Origin: Campylobacteraceae bacterium | GTDB taxonomy: Bacteria > Campylobacterota > Campylobacteria > Campylobacterales > Sulfurovaceae | Direction: 5' to 3' | Length of the DNA: 35,753 nt | Assembly (NCBI GenBank): GCA_027080995.1 | Contig: JALWNT010000096.1 | Location: 1-35,753, forward strand | Part shown: positions 25,475-31,980 of the stretch, piece by piece | How positions within the stretch are numbered: position 1 is the stretch's first letter | How the letters are laid out: each line of letters starts with the position of its first letter | Notes under the pieces: generated by a model | Database searches by the model: none | What the model was told of the DNA's origin: nothing | What the model saw: the letters and a program-made list of their open reading frames with translations, nothing else | Made by a program: the position numbers and the translations under genes

Positions 25475-26140
25475 GTGAAAACCCGTAAGAAAAAAGTGAA
25501 ACTCGCCACCCGCAAAGAGATCGAGGAGATCAAGCGGCTTTTGCTGGAGCACTATCCCGACAGCGTCACCGAACTGCACTACCGCAACCTCTACGAACTC
25601 CTCGTCTCGGTGATGCTCTCAGCTCAGTGTACCGACAAGCGGGTCAACCTCATCACCCCGGCACTTTTCGAAAAATACCCCGATCCCGCCACCCTCGCTC
25701 AGGCCGATGCGGAAGAGGTCAAAGAGTACATCAAAACCTGCTCGTTTTTCAACAACAAAGCCAAAAATCTCGTCGCGATGGCGAAAATGGTGATGGAGAA
25801 ATACGGAGGTGAAATTCCGCTCGACGAAAAGGAGTTGATCAAACTCCCCGGCGTCGGACAAAAAACCGCCCACGTGGTCCTCATCGAATACACCGGCGCC
25901 AACCTCATGGCCGTCGATACCCATGTCTTCCGTGTCGCGCACCGTCTCGGTCTCAGCGACGCAACGACCGCCAAAGGGACGGAAGAGGATCTCGTGCGCA
26001 AATTCAAAACCGACCTGCACCGTCTTCACCAGGCGATGGTCCTCTTCGGCCGCTACATTTGCAAAGCGGTCAATCCCGAATGCGACCGCTGCTTCCTAAG
26101 GGAATACTGCAAAAGCAAAGAGGGTTTCAAGGCCAAATGA
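25475..26140 (+). CDS. nth: Endonuclease III
   Basis: 221 residues. Nth is a DNA glycosylase/AP lyase for oxidised pyrimidines in base excision repair. The helix-hairpin-helix LPGVGQKTAHVV carries the catalytic lysine K130, and AVDTHVFRV the catalytic aspartate D148. The [4Fe-4S] cluster motif is complete: C196-x6-C203-x2-C206-x5-C212. The start is GTG at 25475 after GGAAGGA. The basic N-terminal extension KTRKKKVKL is a few residues longer than in E. coli. Two TTGCGT boxes lie just upstream. Confidence 0.96.
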   Translation: MKTRKKKVKLATRKEIEEIKRLLLEHYPDSVTELHYRNLYELLVSVMLSAQCTDKRVNLITPALFEKYPDPATLAQADAEEVKEYIKTCSFFNNKAKNLVAMAKMVMEKYGGEIPLDEKELIKLPGVGQKTAHVVLIEYTGANLMAVDTHVFRVAHRLGLSDATTAKGTEEDLVRKFKTDLHRLHQAMVLFGRYICKAVNPECDRCFLREYCKSKEGFKAK

Positions 26141-26186
26141 CCACTCTAGGCAATATCCCTTCTTCTATCGGGTTCTCTTTTGAATA

Positions 26187-26287
26187 AGTGAGCTTTCACT
26201 TGAGGGTGACAAAGGAGCGCTTGCCCCGAAAGGGTGCCAACGGCATTAGAGACTGCCAAAGCCATCAAGTGAAAGCGGCTGTTTCAC
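26187..26287 (+). ncRNA. Structured intergenic element with alternative pairings (candidate riboregulator)
   Basis: A 12-base exact inverted repeat, GCTTTCACTTGA (26192-26203) and TCAAGTGAAAGC (26265-26276), closes a 61-base interior. Each arm can instead fold locally: AAGTGA with TCACTT (26187-26201) and GTGAAA with TTTCAC (26269-26287). The interior has CCC-GAAA-GGG, and a GGCA that can pair with TGCC on either side. It lies between nth and a 42-codon gene on the same strand. I do not recognise a known riboswitch; it could also be a small mobile repeat. Confidence 0.4.
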
Positions 26288-26318
26288 AAAGAATTCAATT
26301 ATTGAAGAAAGGAAGAAA

Positions 26319-26447
26319 ATGATCGGCGAATACATCAACGGAGCGCTGATGCTCCTCATCATCATCGCAACGGTCTGGATCCTCAAATCCCCGAAAAAAG
26401 CGAAAAAGGAATCAGAGGAAGAGGACAAAAGCGACAGCGCACAATAA
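26319..26447 (+). CDS. Small single-span membrane protein (42 residues)
   Basis: Translation gives MIGEYINGALMLLIIIATVW, then ILKSPKKAKK, then an acidic tail rich in E, D and S. One transmembrane helix covers about residues 8-23, probably with the charged tail in the cytoplasm. AAAGGAAG lies just upstream of the ATG at a good distance. It is followed after 48 bases by the rhodanese gene and may share its mRNA. The structured element at 26187-26287 lies in its leader. I do not recognise the family and assign no function. Confidence 0.6.
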   Translation: MIGEYINGALMLLIIIATVWILKSPKKAKKESEEEDKSDSAQ

Positions 26448-26495
26448 ATGCATAAGGAACCGTTATACTCTGAAACCAAAAAAGGAGCTCGATTT

Positions 26496-26912
26496 ATGAA
26501 AAAAATTCTCTTCTTACTCGCTTTCACCCTCCTCGGCGCCCAGGCGGGCTTCCGATCCATCGACGCCGATACGCTACTGAAGATGCAAGCCAAAGGCATC
26601 CCCGTCATCGACATCCGCACCCCAGACGAATGGAAAGAGCGCGGCATCATCAAAGGCGCACATCTGCTCATGTTCTTCGACCGACAGGGGCGGCCCCACA
26701 TTGACGAATGGATGAAGGAGTTCCGGAAACTGGTACCCCGGAAAGATACTCCCGTTATCCTCTACTGCGCCCACGCCAACCGCAGCAAAGCCGTCGGCCG
26801 CTGGCTCAGTGTCAAACTCGGCTACCAAAAAGTCTACGAACTCAAAGGAGGGATCGAATACGGCTGGAAGGAGCTGGGCAAACCCGTGGTCAAGCCGGAT
26901 ACCGGAAAATAG
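26496..26912 (+). CDS. Periplasmic rhodanese-like protein
   Basis: 138 residues from the ATG at 26496, chosen for the AAAGGAG before it and the signal peptide it gives (MKKILFLLAFTLLGAQA). A single rhodanese domain follows, with VIDIRTPDEWKERGIIKGA and the active-site loop C91-AHANRS, matching the Cys-x5-Arg cradle. Such proteins carry a persulfide; a role in periplasmic sulfur handling fits a sulfur-oxidising lifestyle but is inference. The frame continues upstream to 26448 without a ribosome site. The gene ends beside a heptamer array and faces the LysR gene. Confidence 0.88.
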   Translation: MKKILFLLAFTLLGAQAGFRSIDADTLLKMQAKGIPVIDIRTPDEWKERGIIKGAHLLMFFDRQGRPHIDEWMKEFRKLVPRKDTPVILYCAHANRSKAVGRWLSVKLGYQKVYELKGGIEYGWKELGKPVVKPDTGK

Positions 26913-26914
26913 CA

Positions 26915-26942
26915 AAGGACCAAAGACAAACAACTAACGACT
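26915..26942. repeat. Degenerate heptamer array (AACGACT-like x4)
   Basis: AAGGACC, AAAGACA, AACAACT, AACGACT in 7-base phase, directly after the rhodanese stop codon. A small CGCC-GTA-GGCG hairpin (26944-26954) follows, in the 44 bases between convergent genes. Confidence 0.6.
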
Positions 26943-26956
26943 ACGCCGTAGGCGCA

Positions 26957-27859
26957 CTAACATTTCCCCGAGAGGATGAAGTCCACCGTATTGTTGACGT
27001 AGGCGTTGTGCTTGTTGTCCTTGTGATAGATGATATAAAATTTCCGTTTCATCGTATATCCCTGGAAGCGGGCTTCGTAAAAGATACCGTTTTGGACCTC
27101 TTCGGCGACGGCGTAGTGGGAGACGATGGAGACGGTAGGATGTTCGGAATCTTTTTTTGCCCGTTTGATGGTCTGAAGCACCGCCGTAGTATTGGAGACT
27201 TCGCTGAGGACGTTAAAATCTTTACAGCTTACCCCCAACTCTTGGAACACTTCCTGCAGTACTTTGCGCGTTTGACTCCCCTCTTCTCGGCAGACCCATT
27301 TGAATTCGTAGAGATCCTCCGGACGCAAAATCTTGGGCAAAGGAACATTGCTGAAGACAACCAGCTCATCTTCTCTCCATTCGCGGATCACAAGATCGTC
27401 GTCGATAATAGGGGCTTCGATAAGCCCGAGATCGATCTTGCGTTCGCGTACCATCTCGGCGATTTTCCGGCTCACCTCGATGGTGAGCTTGACGTCATTG
27501 TTGATCACTTGACTGAGTGTGTTGAGACACTCCCCGGGTAAGATATAGTTACCGATCGTAAACGACGTCCCCAGACGGAAGGTGATCTTCTTGTCGATGA
27601 TCCTCAAAATGTCCGCATCGGCTTCGTGGATGCATCGCTCCAAATTCACCGCCACTTTGTAAAGCTCTTCACCGGCATTGGTCAGCCGAATGCCGTTTTT
27701 CTTACGCTCGATGATCTTCGTATCGAGATATTTCTCCAAAAACTTGATCTGCTGCGTTACCGCCGGCTGGGAGATCCCCAGTTTCGCCGACGCCCGGGAG
27801 AAACTTCGCTCACGTACCACCGTCAGAAAGGTCTCCAGTTTCGTAAAATCCTTGAGCAT
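26957..27859 (-). CDS. LysR-family transcriptional regulator
   Basis: 300 residues. The N-terminal winged helix-turn-helix (about 1-60) reads FLTVVRERSFSRASAKLGIS then QPAVTQQIKFLEKYLDTKII, the LysR signature. The rest is the two-lobed effector domain. The ligand cannot be predicted. No divergent metabolic gene lies next to it: upstream is uvrD, so the target is not obvious from context. GGGGAG precedes the ATG. It is a full-length and apparently intact member, convergent with the rhodanese gene. Confidence 0.92.
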   Translation of the reverse strand: MLKDFTKLETFLTVVRERSFSRASAKLGISQPAVTQQIKFLEKYLDTKIIERKKNGIRLTNAGEELYKVAVNLERCIHEADADILRIIDKKITFRLGTSFTIGNYILPGECLNTLSQVINNDVKLTIEVSRKIAEMVRERKIDLGLIEAPIIDDDLVIREWREDELVVFSNVPLPKILRPEDLYEFKWVCREEGSQTRKVLQEVFQELGVSCKDFNVLSEVSNTTAVLQTIKRAKKDSEHPTVSIVSHYAVAEEVQNGIFYEARFQGYTMKRKFYIIYHKDNKHNAYVNNTVDFILSGKC

Positions 27860-27997
27860 TTTCTCCCCTTTTCCTTATCACTCTCCATTAGAAATGGATA
27901 GTCGGTCATTATTAGGATGATAACATAGAATGGAATAACTTTGACTTATCTTTTTAAAAATCATCAAAATATCTTACTAATTTCCGCATTTTATATG

Positions 27998-28032
27998 ATT
28001 GGATCGGAACTCTACGCCGTTTTTAATCCAAT
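27998..28032. promoter_or_regulatory. Inverted repeat upstream of uvrD
   Basis: ATTGGAT (27998-28004) and ATCCAAT (28026-28032) are exact complements separated by 21 bases, ending 5 bases before the uvrD -10 box. It could be an operator, perhaps for the divergent LysR regulator. The rest of the 218-base gap is A/T-rich without further clear signals. Confidence 0.35.
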
Positions 28033-28037
28033 ATCGA

Positions 28038-28043
28038 TATAAT
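28038..28043 (+). promoter_or_regulatory. -10 box for uvrD
   Basis: ATCGATATAATTATTC contains a perfect TATAAT about 35 bases before the uvrD ATG. The ribosome site AAGGAAG follows at 28060-28066. Confidence 0.5.
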
Positions 28044-28077
28044 TATTCTATATTATAAGAAGGAAGTATACGGAGCG

Positions 28078-30135
28078 ATGCTTGAGCAATTGAACGATGC
28101 GCAACGGGAAGCGGCCACCCACATCGACGGCCCTTTGCTGATCCTCGCGGGTGCCGGCAGCGGCAAGACCAAGACCCTCACCACCCGTCTGGCCTATCTG
28201 ATCGGAGAGGTGGGAATCGATCCCGCCAATACCCTCACCCTCACCTTCACCAACAAAGCCGCCGCCGAAATGCGTGAGCGGGCCCTGCAACTCCTCGACG
28301 ACCGGACCGCCTATCCTCCGCTTCTGTGTACCTTCCACAAATTCGGTCTGCTTTTTCTCAAGTTTAACATCAACCGCCTGGGGCGGGAAAACAGCTTCGT
28401 CATTATCGACAGCGACGACAAAAAACGGCTGATTCGCTCCCTGGCCAAGGAGCTTAAAATCGACCTCAACCTCTCCTTCCTCGCAAGCGAAATCTCCAAA
28501 TACAAAAACACTCTGCTCACTCCGGAAGAGGTCATCGCCAAAGCGGAGCTCCCCGATTACAAAAAAGCCGCCCGGATCTACAAAGCTTACCAACGCAACA
28601 TCGAGGAGAACAATCTCGTCGATTTCGACGACCTGCTGATGCTTACATACCGTATTCTCGAAGCCGACGACGACCTGCGCCGGGAAACGAGCGAACGTTA
28701 TCAATACATTATGGTCGACGAGTACCAGGACACCAACGAACTGCAGTACAAACTCCTTCGCCTGCTCAGCAGCGAACACAACAACCTCTGCGTCGTAGGC
28801 GACGACGATCAGAGTATCTACGGCTGGCGGGGAGCCAACCTCAGAAACATTCTGGAGTTTCACGAACATTTCGACAATACCAAAGTGGTCAAACTGGAGG
28901 TCAACTACCGCTCCACCGCCCCCATCCTCGAAGCGGCCAATAACCTCATCGAGCACAACACCCGCCGTCTGGGCAAAACACTGCTCAGCCATCGCGGCGA
29001 AGGGCCCGAAGTCAAGCTCCTCCACTCCCTCGACGAAAGCCACGAAGCGCGCAACATCGCCCAAAAGATCCAGACGCTCCTCGCCGAGGGTGCTTCCCCT
29101 GAAGAGATTGCCGTTCTTTATCGGATCAACGCCCTCTCCCGCTCTCTCGAAGAGGGCTTCAGCCGCGAGGGACTCAGCTTCAAACTGATCGGCGGAATGC
29201 GCTTCTACGAACGCGCGGAGATCAAAGACATCATCAGCTACTTCCGGGTCCTCTCCAACCCTCACGACGACTTTAGCTTTCTGCGCATCATCAACAAACC
29301 CAAGCGCGGCCTGGGAAAGACCACCATCGATCGCCTCCGGCACCTCGCGCACGAAAAACGGCAATCCCTCTACCGCAGCATCGACGAACTCAGCCAAGAG
29401 CAGCTGGCAACGGTCGTGAGCAAAAAAGCCGCCAAAACCCTCAAAGAGTTGATCGAAACGATCCACGAACTCCAAGAGGAGAGTCGAAAATCGCTCTACA
29501 ACTTCGTCGACTTTTTCGAAGAGAAGATCGGTCTGCGTGATTATTACGGTGCGATGGTCGACGGTTTCGACCGGGTACTCAATATTGATGAATTCTACGG
29601 GTATCTGCGTGATTCGGTGATGAAAAACCCCGAACTCACCCTCGACGAATTCCTCAACGACATTTCGCTGCAAAGCGACCAGGACGAAGTCGACGGCAAC
29701 GCCATCACGATTATGAGTATCCACGCCGCCAAGGGGTTGGAGTTCGAGCACCTCTTCGTCATCGGAATGGAGGAGGAGTTTTTCCCCTTGCTGGGAGACG
29801 GCTGCAATATGGAGGAGGAGCGCCGCCTCGGCTACGTCGCGATCACCCGGGCCAAAAGCGACCTGACGCTCTGCTACTCCGACAGTCGCTTCTACAAGGG
29901 GCGCCGCAAGCAGCTCAAGAAGAGCCGATTCCTCGGCGAAGCCGGCCTGATCCAAAACGCCAGTCTCAAAGTGACCAAAAGCGCCGAATACAAAAAGGGC
30001 GATCTCGTCAAACACAAAATCTTCGGCATCGGCCGCGTCCAGGCCGTCACCAAATCCGGCAAAGAGTACAAACTCCGCATCAACTTCGGCGGCACGAAAA
30101 AGGAGATTCTCAGCTCCTTTGTCCAACCGGTATGA
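28078..30135 (+). CDS. uvrD: UvrD/PcrA/Rep-type superfamily 1A DNA helicase
   Basis: 685 residues. A 3'-5' helicase for repair and replication restart. Motifs in order: Q motif LNDAQREAA; Walker A AGAGSGKT (24-31); Ia LTFTNKAAAEM; Ib TFHKFG; II VDEYQDTN; III VVGDDDQSIYGWRGA; IV EVNYRS; V SIHAAKGLEFEHLFV; VI RRLGYVAITRAK. The last 45 residues form the beta-barrel tail of PcrA (GDLVKHKIFGIGRVQAV), which binds RNA polymerase in that protein. It is followed after 21 bases by truB, with a heptamer array in the gap. Confidence 0.95.
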   Translation: MLEQLNDAQREAATHIDGPLLILAGAGSGKTKTLTTRLAYLIGEVGIDPANTLTLTFTNKAAAEMRERALQLLDDRTAYPPLLCTFHKFGLLFLKFNINRLGRENSFVIIDSDDKKRLIRSLAKELKIDLNLSFLASEISKYKNTLLTPEEVIAKAELPDYKKAARIYKAYQRNIEENNLVDFDDLLMLTYRILEADDDLRRETSERYQYIMVDEYQDTNELQYKLLRLLSSEHNNLCVVGDDDQSIYGWRGANLRNILEFHEHFDNTKVVKLEVNYRSTAPILEAANNLIEHNTRRLGKTLLSHRGEGPEVKLLHSLDESHEARNIAQKIQTLLAEGASPEEIAVLYRINALSRSLEEGFSREGLSFKLIGGMRFYERAEIKDIISYFRVLSNPHDDFSFLRIINKPKRGLGKTTIDRLRHLAHEKRQSLYRSIDELSQEQLATVVSKKAAKTLKELIETIHELQEESRKSLYNFVDFFEEKIGLRDYYGAMVDGFDRVLNIDEFYGYLRDSVMKNPELTLDEFLNDISLQSDQDEVDGNAITIMSIHAAKGLEFEHLFVIGMEEEFFPLLGDGCNMEEERRLGYVAITRAKSDLTLCYSDSRFYKGRRKQLKKSRFLGEAGLIQNASLKVTKSAEYKKGDLVKHKIFGIGRVQAVTKSGKEYKLRINFGGTKKEILSSFVQPV

Positions 30136-30140
30136 TCTTT

Positions 30141-30161
30141 GAGTGAAGAGTGAGAAGTGAA
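30141..30161. repeat. Heptamer array GAGTGAA, GAGTGAG, AAGTGAA
   Basis: Three near-identical 7-base units fill the uvrD-truB gap. They contain the truB ribosome site (GTGAGAAG) and the GTG start codon at 30157. Confidence 0.7.
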
Positions 30162-30987
30162 TCGCCTCTTTGTCGTCGACAAGCCGATCTTTGTCTCCTC
30201 CAACCGCTATATGAACGTCATCAAGCGAAAATACGGAACGAAAAAGGTCGGCTTCTCCGGGACACTGGATCCTTTTGCCACCGGTTGCCTCATCGTCGCG
30301 ACGGGGCAGTACACCAAACTCTTTCAGTATCTGGACAAAACGCCCAAAACCTACCGCGCGACCCTCTGGCTCGGGGCCGAATCGGCCAGCCTCGATCTGG
30401 AGAATATCCTGAATATCCGCGATGTTCCAAAGGTGGATGAAACGAAACTCCGACGGATTCTCACCTCCCTGGAGGGGGAGCTGGAGTATCTGCCCCCCAA
30501 ATACAGCGCCAAAAAAATCGACGGAGAGAGGGCCTACCGGCGAATGCGCAACGGCGAAGAGGTCACATTGAACTATGTTCGTTCAAAGATTTACGAACTG
30601 CGTCTGCTTCACTACCGCCACCCCTTCGTCACCTTCGAAGCCACCGTCAGCGAGGGGACCTACATCCGCAGCCTGGGAGCGATGATCGCCGAGGCTCTGG
30701 AGCTCTCCGGAACCCTGAGCGCTCTGCGTCGCCTCCGCGAGGGAAAATTCCGTATCGGGAACGAAGAATCCCTGGATCCTCTGAACTATCTCGCCCTGCC
30801 GAAAAACCGATACTTCGGAGACCTCCAATGGCTCGAACTCGGCAAAAAGCTCCATCCCCGCTTTTTCGAAAAACAGGAAAACGGCCTCTACGTCGTCGAA
30901 ACCGAAGAGTTCTTCTCCATTCTGGAATTCAAAGAGGGGGAAATCAAATACCGGCTCAATCGGATCGAAAAGTATAGGGGAGGATGA
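30157..30987 (+). CDS. truB: tRNA pseudouridine(55) synthase
   Basis: 276 residues. TruB makes pseudouridine 55 in the T loop of tRNAs. The N-terminus MNRLFVVDKPIFVSSNRYM matches the family in this phylum. The catalytic aspartate is D38 in GFSGTLDPFATGCLIV. KTYRATLWLG, PPKYSAKKIDGERAY and EGTYIRSLGAMIAE are further signatures. The start is GTG at 30157, supplied by the third unit of a heptamer repeat. It ends with TGA directly followed by the ATG of a 66-codon frame. In Campylobacter, as I recall, csrA lies between truB and ispE. Confidence 0.93.
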   Translation: MNRLFVVDKPIFVSSNRYMNVIKRKYGTKKVGFSGTLDPFATGCLIVATGQYTKLFQYLDKTPKTYRATLWLGAESASLDLENILNIRDVPKVDETKLRRILTSLEGELEYLPPKYSAKKIDGERAYRRMRNGEEVTLNYVRSKIYELRLLHYRHPFVTFEATVSEGTYIRSLGAMIAEALELSGTLSALRRLREGKFRIGNEESLDPLNYLALPKNRYFGDLQWLELGKKLHPRFFEKQENGLYVVETEEFFSILEFKEGEIKYRLNRIEKYRGG

Positions 30988-31188
30988 ATGTCGCAAGTCG
31001 CAAGTGAAGGCGCCTTCGGCGCGGTTATTGGAAGCGTTGCAATGCAACGCCAACCGAAATCATTCACCATTCACCATTCACCATTCACCACAAGATTCTC
31101 ACTCAAAAATCGCTTACTAGTTACTAGTTCCTCGGTGCTAGTTAAAAAACATTCCTGGCGTGATTTTCATCGGAAGGAATTCCGATGA
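30988..31188 (+). CDS. Possible 66-residue leader peptide between truB and ispE
   Basis: The frame starts with ATG immediately after the truB stop (TGAATG), with GGAGG four bases upstream, and ends in TGA overlapping the ispE ATG as ATGA. Its geometry is thus that of a true operon gene. Its content is not: it runs MSQVASEGAFGAVIGSVAMQ, through palindromes and heptamer arrays, to FHRKEFR. It has no resemblance to CsrA, which occupies this place in relatives. It may serve only to carry ribosomes through the hairpin at the ispE start. It could also be open by chance, since these repeats contain no stop on this strand. Confidence 0.4.
   Translation: MSQVASEGAFGAVIGSVAMQRQPKSFTIHHSPFTTRFSLKNRLLVTSSSVLVKKHSWRDFHRKEFR
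30990..31010. repeat. Heptamer array GTCGCAA x2 plus GTGAAGG
   Basis: Two identical units and one variant in phase directly after truB. The array runs into the palindromes at 31006-31050. Confidence 0.65.
31006..31050. repeat. Cluster of perfect palindromes
   Basis: GAAGGCGCCTTC (31006-31017) is a perfect 12-base palindrome. It overlaps the hairpin GCGCC-TTC-GGCGC (31010-31022). GCGTTGCA-A-TGCAACGC (31034-31050) is a perfect 8-base-pair hairpin with a one-base centre. There is no T-run, so these do not look like terminators. Confidence 0.85.
31061..31088. repeat. Heptamer tandem repeat CATTCAC x4
   Basis: Four perfect tandem copies of CATTCAC between truB and ispE, with a partial CACA continuing. 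Confidence 0.92.
31116..31143. repeat. Heptamer array ACTAGTT x2, CCTCGGT, GCTAGTT
   Basis: Four units in 7-base phase, two identical, one strongly diverged and one nearly identical. It overlaps a poor -10-like TGCTAGTTA. Confidence 0.65.
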
Positions 31189-31195
31189 AAATCAC
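31160..31195 (+). promoter_or_regulatory. Perfect 16-bp hairpin enclosing the ispE start codon
   Basis: The arm at 31160-31175 is the exact reverse complement of 31180-31195. The loop is GGAA, a GNRA tetraloop. The right arm includes the ispE ATG (31185-31187) and the next codons. The ribosome site AAGGA (31174-31178) straddles stem and loop. In RNA this would hide translation initiation. A GGA in a hairpin loop over a ribosome site is also the arrangement bound by CsrA-family regulators. Confidence 0.9.
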
Positions 31196-31979
31196 CGCTC
31201 CCGCCAAAGTCAATATTTTTCTCAAAATCACCGGACACCGCGACGGGTACCACACCCTTCTCTCCCGGTTCATGCAGGTACCCGATCTCTACGACACCAT
31301 CCGCTTCGTCCCCTGCGACTGCGAGACTTTCACCATCGAGGGCTGTCCCGGCGTCCCCAGAGAATCCAACACGATCTACAAAGCCTGGAGAGCTCTCAAC
31401 GAGGCGACGGGGGATCTGGATCTGCTGGAGTTTTTCTATCATCACAAAGTAGTGGTACAAAAGCGTATCCCCTCCCAGGCCGGCCTGGGAGGGGGCAGCT
31501 CCGATGCGGGTGCCTTCATGCGGCTGACCCGAGAGGTCTGCAACCTGAAACTCTCCATCGATGAACTGGCTCAAATCGGCTCCGGGATCGGCGCGGATCT
31601 GCCATTTTTCATTTATGATTATCCCAGCGCCAATGTCTCGGGCTTTGGAGAGGTCGTCGAACCCTTCGACGAAGCTCCCCTCCCCCTCGACATTTACACC
31701 CCTCCGGTCGGCTGCGACACCGCCCAAGTCTACAAAATCTTCAAAGAGCGCTTTTTGCCCCGGATCGACCTCTCCTCTTTCCGAGGATGGGAAGGGCTCC
31801 CCTCCGCCGATCTTCTCGAACGCATAGCAGACCCCTCCCTCCTCAACGATCTCTATCCCGCCGCGCTGCTCGCGTGCCCGAAACTTCGGGAATACGAACG
31901 CCCCGGCTGGTTTTTCAGCGGAAGCGGCAGCAGCTTCTTCCGCCTCCATTTTTCGACTGAGCATTCCGCCCAGCTCTAG
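31185..31979 (+). CDS. ispE: 4-diphosphocytidyl-2-C-methyl-D-erythritol kinase
   Basis: 264 residues. IspE is the GHMP kinase of the MEP isoprenoid pathway, usually essential. APAKVNIFLKITGHRDGYH (5-23) and the ATP loop IPSQAGLGGGSSDAGA (95-110) are diagnostic, and FFSGSGSSFFRL near the end is the third GHMP motif. The ATG is fixed by these N-terminal residues and the AAGGA before it. This start sits in a perfect 16-bp hairpin and overlaps the stop of a preceding 66-codon frame. The gene ends 1 base from the stop of the cytochrome gene on the other strand. In relatives smpB follows directly, as I recall. Confidence 0.94.
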   Translation: MKITAPAKVNIFLKITGHRDGYHTLLSRFMQVPDLYDTIRFVPCDCETFTIEGCPGVPRESNTIYKAWRALNEATGDLDLLEFFYHHKVVVQKRIPSQAGLGGGSSDAGAFMRLTREVCNLKLSIDELAQIGSGIGADLPFFIYDYPSANVSGFGEVVEPFDEAPLPLDIYTPPVGCDTAQVYKIFKERFLPRIDLSSFRGWEGLPSADLLERIADPSLLNDLYPAALLACPKLREYERPGWFFSGSGSSFFRLHFSTEHSAQL

Positions 31980-31980
31980 A

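Noticed and set aside
26204-26264. A thiamine pyrophosphate or c-di-GMP riboswitch in the structured element after nth
   Set aside because: Fragments such as GGGTGCC recall the thiamine class, but the conserved CTGA and TAATACC parts are missing, and the c-di-GMP core does not align. No known class is claimed.
28048-30126. A 692-codon open frame opposite uvrD
   Set aside because: It is a mirror of the helicase gene caused by codon bias in this GC-rich genome, with repeated phrases but no family motif.
30988-31184. A degenerate csrA gene
   Set aside because: The frame shows no CsrA residues or pattern; the space consists of repeats and palindromes, so no decayed csrA can be claimed.
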